Origin: Chlorella sorokiniana
Lineage: Eukaryota; Chlorophyta; Trebouxiophyceae; Chlorellales; Chlorellaceae
DNA: 64,000 bases
Assembly (NCBI GenBank): GCA_025917655.1
Contig: CP084613.1
Coordinates: forward strand, 2,730,001-2,794,000
Direction of reading: 5' to 3'
Shown here: positions 57,017 through 64,000 of the stretch, in pieces
Layout: each line of letters begins with the position of its first letter
Position numbering within the stretch: position 1 is the stretch's first letter
Position numbers and translations under genes: made by a program
The notes under the pieces: model-generated
Seen by the model: only the letters and a program-made list of their open reading frames with translations
Told to the model about the DNA's origin: nothing
Databases searched by the model: none

Positions 57017-57185
57017 CGGGTGTCGTGGCACTGCAGCATGCCCGGTGCAGGCGTACCCCTGCCTGCTTGCTGTGCGGGGCCAGCACACGGGCAGCCTCGG
57101 TTGTAGACCTTTGCAGCGTGCAAACTTTCACAACTCGAGTGTGGGCCGAGCTGGCGCAGGTTCGCCTGCGGTGCAGCTGCCCTCC

Positions 57186-58281
57186 CTAGGCCGTCGGCTG
57201 CTGCTGCCGCAACTCCTCGAGCAGCTTCCCCACCACCCTCTCAAAGGCGGCGGCGGGCTGCGCCCGGACAGCGCGTACCGCCTCGGCTCGCCGGCCGCCT
57301 CCCCCGCCGGGCCGACCAGGAAGTAGGGCACGCCGCTGATGCGCAGCTGCTGCTTGGCTTCCGCGTCCTCCCGCAGCACCGCCTGCAGGCCTTGGTCCTG
57401 CTGCAGGTACCGCCGCACCTCCTCCCCCTCCATGCCCAGCTCCTGCGCTGCCGCCACCAGCGTGCCGACCTCGCTGATGTTGAGCCCCCGCTCGTAGGTG
57501 CACAGCAGCAGCAGCTCCTTGGCCCGGCGCCCCAGCCCCCGCTCCTGCGCCAGCCGCAGCAGCTGGTGCGCCTTGAGGCTGCTGGGCCACCACACCCAGC
57601 TGGAGAAGGGGGCGCCGTCGGGTGCACCGCTGCGACGCAGGTCGCGTGTCCTGCGTGCAGTGAGGGTGCATGGCGGGTGGGTGGGTGAGTGGGGCGAGCA
57701 TGCAGCGCCGGCGTCGCCGCTGCGGCACACGCGAGCGCACCAGCCGTCGCCGCCCCATCGCCGTGTGTTGTAGGCCATGTACTCCTCGCCTGCGGGGGCG
57801 GCGACAACCCGGCCAGGCGCAGCAGTGCATGGCCGCCGTCGCACAGGCAGCACCGCAGCGGTGGCGCCCAGCCTGAACGGGAGCAAGGCGGCATGTGCGA
57901 ATGCAAGCGTCGCCTGGTGTCAACCCACCGCTGGGGCTGGTCTTGTGGTCTATCACGTAGCTGTGGTACACCACTTGAAAGTCGGCCAACCCCTGCTGCT
58001 GCATCTGTTCCAGCGCCCTGTCCATGCGCTTCTTGCCCTGGGCGGCAGGGGCGGGCGCTGAGGGCGGGTGCTGGTGGAGGGGCATGGCGGCAGCTCTAGG
58101 GCATGATCCAACAGGTCAAGCCGCATAAATCACTCACCACCCAGCACCAGGGACATGACAGGTCGCTCCAAACGTCTAGCCGGATTGCAGGGCGACTTGC
58201 AGGGTGACTGGCAGCCATTCTAAGAGTTCCTGAATGCAATGGTTGCGCGCATGTCGTAAAAGCGTTCAGTGAGAGCGGCAT
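57186..58281 (-). CDS. DsbA/FrnE-family thioredoxin-fold oxidoreductase
   Basis: Predicted thiol-disulfide oxidoreductase or HCCA-isomerase-like enzyme with a thioredoxin fold and helical insert. Exon 1 holds RLDVWSDLSCPWCWV, with the CPWC active site right after the first strand. Exon 2 continues GKKRMDRALEQMQQQGLADF then VVYHSYVIDHKT, as in FrnE. Then SSLKAHQLLRLAQERGLGRR, LLLCTYERGLNISEVGTLVA and SGVPYFLVGP, the cis-Pro loop (GVPYF). Ends LLEELRQQQPTA at 57186. Two starts are possible: MPLSLNAFTTCAQPLHSG at 58281 or MAASHPASRPAIRLDVWSDL about 60 bases later. The longer form has a basic leader that could target an organelle. Probably cytosolic or plastid and not ER, since FrnE relatives lack signal peptides. 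Confidence 0.82.
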
Positions 58282-58381
58282 CTGCCTTTCGGAAAGGCTA
58301 GCCAGATGATGGCAGCGCCACGTGGCGGCGCTAGCTGTGCATGTGGTCGTGCATCAGTTGCTAGCATGGCTCAATGCTTTC

Positions 58382-60335
58382 TTACAGCCCAAAATGACAG
58401 GCTAAATAATCCTTGAGTTGAGCTGCACCTTCTGCTCTGCGGGCCAGGGCGGTACAGCCCCGCCGCAGACCCCCGCCGCTGTCCAGGCGCAGCGCTGCGA
58501 TGTACGACTCGGCACCAGGCGCCCGTGCATCCCTGGCAGCCTGCTGCTGGGCCGCCCCCAGCTGCTGCATCAACGCTTTGCAGTCGCGCTGCTGCAGCTG
58601 TAAGCGCTGCTGGAGGCGCCGCTGCTCCTGCAGGTCGCCTGCAGGGGCAGCGGGGGCAGCCAGCACAGCTCAGCAGGCAGGGGCGCGGGCAGGCGGGAGT
58701 GCGTGGTGGCTCTGCACGGCCTCTGCACGCCAGCTGGTCATGCGGGCCATGGCGCCTTGCATCTGCTCGCCTGCGCGCAGCCGCTCCAGGGCGTGGACTC
58801 GCCGCAGCTCCGCCGCCAGGGCCTTGCACGCCGCCACCTGCTCCTCCCGCTCCTCAGCCAGCACCCGCGCAGCGCCGCCTCCCCGCCTGCGCCTCCAGCA
58901 CCAGCTGCACCAGCGCATCACGCTCCTGCCCCTCTGCCGACCCCAAGGGCCTGTCGGCCGGCAGCGGGCGGCCCGGCATGGCGAGGTGGCGCACGCGCAG
59001 CTGGCGCGCCTCTGAGCGGCACTGCTCAGCCCCCGCCTCCACCGCGCGCAGCTTCTCCAGCCACTGCGCCTTCTCCTGCGTCAGGGCTGCGCCTTGCAGG
59101 ATGCGGGGCAGGGATATGTTGGGGGCAGCCAGCATCACCGGGGGAGCCGTGGCCTGGCGCGCCAGCCTGGCACGCTGGGCAGAAGCGGGAGGAGCCGCGC
59201 ACCTGCGCTCCGCTCCACGGCAGCGTTGCAGCGCGCCGCATACTCCACCAGCTCCTCGTGCAGCTGCTCCAGCCGGGAGCGGCCCCGCCCTTGCCCACCT
59301 CGCCCTCGTCCGCGGCCGCCGCGGCGACGGCCTGCAGCTGCGCCAGCTGATCTCTGGCAGAGTCGCGCTGCTGCAGCAGTGCTGCCGCCTCCCCCGCAGC
59401 GCTGCCGCCTCCTCCTGCGCGGCAGCAGCGTCTCGCGCCGACCGCAGGCTGGCCTCTGCCAAAGCAGCCTGCAGCCGCATGTTGCGCTGCTTCAGCTTGC
59501 CCACCTCGCCCTGTAGCTGCAGGATGAGCTGCCGCCAGGCGGGGCCGTGGTCGCCACCTGCCTGGTCCACCGACTGGCGCTGCCCCTCCTCCTCCAGCTG
59601 CCCCTCCTGATCCAGCACCTGGTCCTCATAGCCGGCTGGCGGGCCCTCCTCCCCGCCCACGCATGCCGCCTCGGCCCCAGCCTGGCGCTCCTGCCGCTGA
59701 CGGCGGTCGCGCACGGCCCACAGCCCAGATGGCAGGCTGCTGCCTGGCCGCTCAGCCCCGTCGCTGCACTGTGGGCTGCTGCTGCCGTCGGCCTCTCGCA
59801 GCTGGCTCGCCAGCCCCTCCAAGTCGCACAAGTCAGACAGGCTCAGGCTGGCGGCTCGCTCGTGCTGCTGCCACTCAGCTGCGGCGGCACGGGACCGTCC
59901 CTGCCGCTGCTCATCCCAGCTGTCCGAGAAGGCCTGAATCGACTCCAGCTGCCGGATCTGCGCGTGCGCTGCTGCCAGGGCCGCCTGCAGGTCGGCATTC
60001 TCCTGGACAAGCGCTGCTGCTTGCTGCCGCGCTGCACCCAACTCCCGCCCAACCGCCTGGCGGCCTCGATCAGCCTGGGACAGCGAGACCCTGTCATTGG
60101 CAGTCTCGTGCCGGAACCGCTGCAGTTCAATCTCAACCTGTGCGTGGCTGCCGCGGGCAGCATTGCGTGCTGCGGATGTGGATTGGACCTTTGCCTCCGC
60201 TTCCGACGCTCTCCGCTGTGCCGCTGCCGCCCGCCCCTCTGCTGTCTGTAGCTTTGGCTCAACAGCTTCGAGGGCCTGGCCGAAAAACTGGTTTCCCGCC
60301 TCCATACCCTCAGGCGGCGTTTGTTTGCCTCCCAT
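58382..60335 (-). CDS. Long coiled-coil protein, family not recognised
   Basis: Start MGGKQTPPEGMEAGNQFFGQ at 60335. Most of the protein is predicted helical coiled coil, rich in Ala, Glu, Gln and Arg: RAAAAQRRASEAEAKVQSTS, ELGAARQQAAALVQENADLQ, LILQLQGEVGKLKQRNMRLQ, RAVEAGAEQCRSEARQLRVR, and it ends EGAAQLKDYLACHFGL with the stop at 58382. A Ser/acidic break (ASLSLSDLCDLEGLASQLRE then DGSSSPQCSDGAERP) separates two coils. No membrane segment. Several introns lie in the second half, and the frame changes there are partly introns and partly likely indels. Candidates include a cytoskeletal, centrosomal or Golgi-tether protein, with no motif to choose. Confidence 0.6.
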
Positions 60336-60681
60336 ACAGCTCGCGGCACACTGCGAAGGCCCCCAAAAACGACCCGACTCAGCTCAAACTTTAAGCGTCC
60401 TTGCAGGGGTGCCGCTTCTTTCCCGAATAAATCAAGAGGCACTGACAGGGATCCGAACATTTGCCAGCATGTCATTCAAGTGCCAGTAGCCCGCTCAACA
60501 CTGCTGCACTTGCAACCGCTCGACGGCTGCTGGCATGGTGAATCGTCAGAGCTCCATGAAATTACGGAAACAAGCGCCCATCCCCCTTCAGCTTGATACA
60601 AAAAGGGCAGTGATTGCTCTCAAGTTCTGTTGCTCTCGCTCTCCGCTCCACTCTGTGATGCGCGTGCTGCTGCGCCGGCAT
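60336..60681. other. Intergenic between the coiled-coil gene and HYOU1
   Basis: Both neighbours are on the minus strand. This holds the promoter of the coiled-coil gene and the HYOU1 3' end. No exon supported. Confidence 0.4.
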
Positions 60682-62958
60682 TCAGCGCCGCAGCTCGTCG
60701 TGAGCCGCCTCCTCCTTGGCTTCCTCCCCCGCCTGCTCTCCTGTCGCCGTGCCATTGACTGCAGTGCCCTCGGTGGTGTTGGAAGCCGTGGCATTCGCCT
60801 CTGATGTGGGCGGTGGCGGCGGCGGCGGCGGCTTTGGTGCTCTTTTGTTGTTGAGCTTTGAGAACACCTGCAAGGGAGGCAGAACCACTGGCTGGGACAT
60901 TGCGCACGCTCCAGGCAAGACTCAGCGGGAAGGCCTTCCAGCGCACAGGGCAGAAGCACGGCCTGGCCCAGCGCCCCAGGGGGCGCCGCCGATCCAGCGC
61001 AGCACGCCGCAGCGCGCCTGCTGCAGGCGCGCCAGCCAGGTTGTGACCTCTTCCGCCCTGAAGGCCGGCTCGTCGTGGGGCGCCCGCGCCGCCTGCTCCG
61101 CCTGCTTGCTGGTCAGCCAGGCGCTGAAGTTGTCCACCTGCGCGGGCGGGCACAGCGTGCAGCAGCAGTCGGCGCGGCCGGGCGTCTGACGTAGGTTGGC
61201 GGGCACGGCGCCGCGTAGCAGGCGGGTGCAGGCAGGGGCGGGCGTGCAGGGCGCGGCGGGTGGCCCACCACCTTGGCGGCCAGCGCTGCGACGTCGCTGG
61301 CGTTGAGCCAGGGCTTGAGGTCGGGCCAGGAGTTGGCTGCCTTGCGGGCCAGCTCCACAAAGCCCGACGCCAGCTGCACCGCCCTGGGCCGCGCCTCCGC
61401 CTCCGCCACCCGCTCAAACAGGCGGTCGCCCACCCCCGCAGGGTGGCCAGCTGGGAGCGGTACTCGGCGGCCTGTACTGCCTCCCCATCCCCGTACAGCC
61501 AGTCCTCAACCTCGGCCAGCTGGGACAGCAGCGCGTCCCGCTGCTCCTGCGTGCTCACCGCCGCCACGTCCTCGCCGCCCTCAACCTGCGAGTGCGGGAC
61601 ACGCGCAGCTGGGCTGCACGCTCACAAGGGGCAGGCGCCGCTCAGGCAGCCTGCACCTGGTTGAGGGGCGGAGGGGCGGCCGCGCCGGCCCCGCCCGCCA
61701 CCGCAGCGCATATGCAGGCAGCAGGTGCTGGGCGCCCACCCTCTCCCGTGTGGAGATTATGTAGGACTCAAGGTCGTTGCGCGCGCGAGCGGTCTCGCGT
61801 TTGGCCTCGTCGGCAGCGCGCAGGCGGCGCATGACGCGGCGCGAGGCCTGCAGGGCGGCAGGCGGCGCCTCGCTCGCTTGATGCCATGCATGGCGAGGGG
61901 CCTATGCTACACTGTGCTGTGCCCCCACAAGGCTACTGCTCAGCAAACGTGCGGGCCAGAAGGTCGCTGCTCACCTCGATCTCGCTCCTGTTCATGCCCG
62001 GGGAGTCAAACCCGCCCAACACTGCCAGCGGCACCTTGACTTGGCGCTTGCGCATCTTGGGAGCCTCGGCAGTGGCGACGGCCTCGGCACCCGCACTGCC
62101 CTCGACGTCGCCAGCCGGAGGTGCTGCCTCGGGGGTGGGCGCGCTGGTGGCGGTGCTGTTGGTGGCATTGCCTTCAGCCGCGCCGGCGCTGGCGTTTGTG
62201 GGGGCTGGCGAAGGTGGGGGCGGAGGCGGCACAGCCTCCCACACCTCCACAGTCGCGTCTGCAGCAACAACAGCCTTGTGTTGGCAGCTGTGCACAATGA
62301 GGTCCGGCTGGTCAGAGCTGAGTCACCGTATTTTCAGCTGATCAGTGATGCTGCAATGCCGCCACCAACCCCTGCTCACCCGCGCGGTCCACGTGAAGCA
62401 GCCCGCTCTGGTCCACCCGCGTGTGAATGCTGACCTTCCCTGCTCGGGGGCGCGGAGGAGGCGCCGTCAAGGGGTGAGCAGGGCAGCTGGGGCATGCAGC
62501 CTGCACCCTCAGCGGCAAGATGCTGCGTTTTCCAACAGCATGCCACAGTAGGCCCCCCAAAAACACACACACACACACACACACACACAACCGTCCCCCT
62601 CCAATCAGCAACCCACCCGACTCGTTGTACTTGGCTGCCACGGCGGCGATGCCCGTCACGTTCCAGGCGCCCAGGCGGAACGAGCGACGGCAGCAGGGCA
62701 TGGCGCCTGCAGCAGGCAGGCGTCTTGTGTCAGTGGCGGTGCACCAGGTGGCTGCCTCCAGCCCCCCATTCCGGGCAGCACGGGCCTGCGGCAGCAGCAC
62801 ATCCAGCGCGTGCGAGCCCCCAAGCCCAGCCCCCACCGGCTCCGTTGTCGTAGTCGAGAGCAAAGGCCAGGGAGTCAGAGGTGAGGTTGTGCAGGTGCAC
62901 CGCGCGCTTGGTGGGAAGGCGCTTCATGGCGGGGACCAGTGTCTTGGGCGCTGCATGC

Positions 62959-62996
<38 letters not shown>

Positions 62997-64000
62997 TGGT
63001 GGTGGTGGGGGTCCTTGCACAGATCCGCCGAGCAGGGGAGCCCCCAGAACGCATGGACTCAATTTTCAGGGCTCAAGGGCGGGCGCCCTGCGCCCAACCG
63101 CCCCCTCCCCCGGGCGCGCCCACCTGCCTCCCCCTCCAGCGTGATGGCCACGCTGTAGGGCACCTTGTCGCTCATGCCAAACTGACGCAGGCGGAAGATG
63201 GTGGACAGGTTGGCAGCAAAGAGGCCCGCTCCCAGCACAACCGCCTCGTCAGCGTCCAGGTGCCTGTGGAATGATGTGTGGGCGTGTGTGTCGGTGGACA
63301 GGTTGCGGGAGCGGGAGCACGCAGTGGTGGGGAGGGGACGGGGACACAGAGGGGCAGAGCAGCGCAAGACGCCGCCTGCCCCCAGCCACAGGCCGCAAGG
63401 TCGCGGGTGAAGGCGCAGCCGGCGCTGCGGGCTACCCACATGTCCAGAGCGCGTCCCCCAGGGCCTCTGACAGCGCCTGCTTCACGCGGGGCACACGGGA
63501 CGTGCCCCCAACAGCTCAAACGCGTCGATGTCGGCGGCGGTCAGGTTGTTGCGGGTCAGCAGCTCGGTCACAGGCTCCACCGCCTTGACCCAAAAATCGC
63601 CTGCAGCGCGGGTGGGTCGGCCACCGCCGAAACGACACAGTTGGGGCAGGCAAAACCTGCAGGCTGCCCAGCCTGCCAGCCCTTGCCTCCCTCGCCTGCC
63701 ATCATGCTGCCGCGCCGCCTGCCCCCGACCTGCCAGCTCCTCAAACTTGTCGCGGGTGATGGAGGAGCGGAAGTCGCGGTCCAGCCACAGCTCCTCCACC
63801 GACAGCGGCGCCTCGCTGTTGGCCGACAGGATGTGCTTGGTGCGCGCCACCTGCTTGCGCAGCTTGGCCATGGCGCGCGGCGACGATCGCACGTCCTGCC
63901 CTCCCCCAGCTGCGCATTGAACTCATCGGCAAAGTGCTCCATCAGCACTGGAAGTGGGGGCGCGCAGGAGGGGGCTCAAGCGCCAGCAGGCAGCGGCACC
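60682..64000 (-). CDS. HYOU1: ER Hsp110/Grp170 chaperone (HYOU1, plant Hsp70-17), 5' end outside window
   Basis: Large ER-lumenal Hsp70 relative that acts as nucleotide exchange factor for BiP. The visible part begins in the ATPase domain: LMEHFADEFNAQLGE, AMAKLRKQVARTKHILSANS, EELWLDRDFRSSITRDKFEE, VTELLTRNNLTAADIDAFEL, HLDADEAVVLGAGLFAANLS. The substrate domain follows (VPYSVAITLEGE, KTLVPAMKRLPTKRAVHLHN, GKVSIHTRVDQSGLLHVDRA), then a Pro/Ala/Asn-rich acidic loop with several N-glycosylation sequons (NAS, NAT, NST), and the C-terminal helices (RARNDLESYIISTRERV, EDWLYGDGEAVQAAEYRSQL, KPWLNASDVAALAAKV, VDNFSAWLTSKQAEQAA). The end reads TATGEQAGEEAKEEAAHDEL and then two more Arg before TGA. 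The signal peptide and ATP phosphate loops lie to the right of the window. Confidence 0.9.
62563..62589 (+). repeat. (AC)n microsatellite in a HYOU1 intron
   Basis: About thirteen AC repeats. In the sense of the gene (minus strand) it reads as a (GU)n tract soon after the donor that follows the exon ending AAKYNESG. Confidence 0.85.
62961..62995 (+). repeat. (GT)n microsatellite in a HYOU1 intron
   Basis: About seventeen GT repeats followed by GGT repeats. In the sense of the gene it is a (CA)n tract just upstream of the acceptor GCATGCAG at about 62952, where it may stand in for the pyrimidine tract. Confidence 0.85.

Overview
This window is nuclear DNA from a green alga, most likely a trebouxiophyte of the Chlorella group. 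The reasons are high GC content, dense short introns that mostly end in TGCAG, the chlorophyte polyadenylation signal TGTAA shortly after several stop codons, a nuclear gene for the photosystem I subunit PsaG, and many proteins whose closest recognisable relatives are plant ones (BTR1-like KH protein, STR11-like rhodanese, plant-type adenylate kinase). I see no transposon, virus-like element, CRISPR array, rRNA or convincing tRNA. The genes are ordinary host genes on both strands, with about 25 loci in 64 kb.

Layout. 0-3.4 kb: tail of a membrane protein (+), MPDU1-like PQ-loop protein (+), Rab1/YPT1 GTPase (-). 3.7-9 kb: a long COPII Sec24 gene (+) with a polyglutamine and proline/methionine-rich N-terminus. 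9.2-13.8 kb: a possible two-exon micro-gene (-), a Golgi-type sulfotransferase (+) and an unrecognised membrane-anchored protein (-). 14.5-18.8 kb: STR11-like rhodanese (+), ESCRT-I VPS37 (-), a small coiled-coil protein (+). 18.8-24.2 kb: GPI-anchor subunit PIG-P (-), ARID-domain protein (+), zinc finger/UBA/PUB protein (+). 24.5-32.1 kb: an unrecognised gene (-) and two prolyl 4-hydroxylases transcribed divergently. 32.4-40 kb: PsaG (-) and a very long FUSC-type transporter (-). 41.2-49 kb: CCCH zinc-finger protein (+), ZGPAT-like G-patch protein (-), BTR1-like triple-KH protein (-). 49.4-57 kb: TRIP4/ASC-1-like protein (+), adenylate kinase (-), Hv1 proton channel (-), aldo/keto reductase (+). 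57.2-64 kb: DsbA/FrnE-like oxidoreductase (-), a long coiled-coil protein (-), and the C-terminal two-thirds of an ER Hsp110/Grp170 (HYOU1) chaperone (-), which runs off the right edge.

Many of the genes serve the secretory route: dolichol-linked sugar use (MPDU1), GPI anchors (PIG-P), ER folding (Grp170, possibly the DsbA-like protein), hydroxyproline formation (two P4H), ER exit and ER-Golgi traffic (Sec24, Rab1), Golgi sulfation, and endosomal sorting (VPS37). That is a feature of the gene content. I do not claim a co-regulated cluster.

Reading limits. Several clearly conserved genes change reading frame inside conserved stretches or homopolymers with no room for an intron (Sec24, sulfotransferase, rhodanese, UBA/PUB, TRIP4-like, aldo/keto reductase, MPDU1). 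Others read cleanly from start to stop (Rab1, adenylate kinase, PsaG). The most economical explanation is scattered one-base errors in the assembly, so those loci are annotated as genes and not as pseudogenes. Exon limits are exact where given as such and approximate elsewhere.
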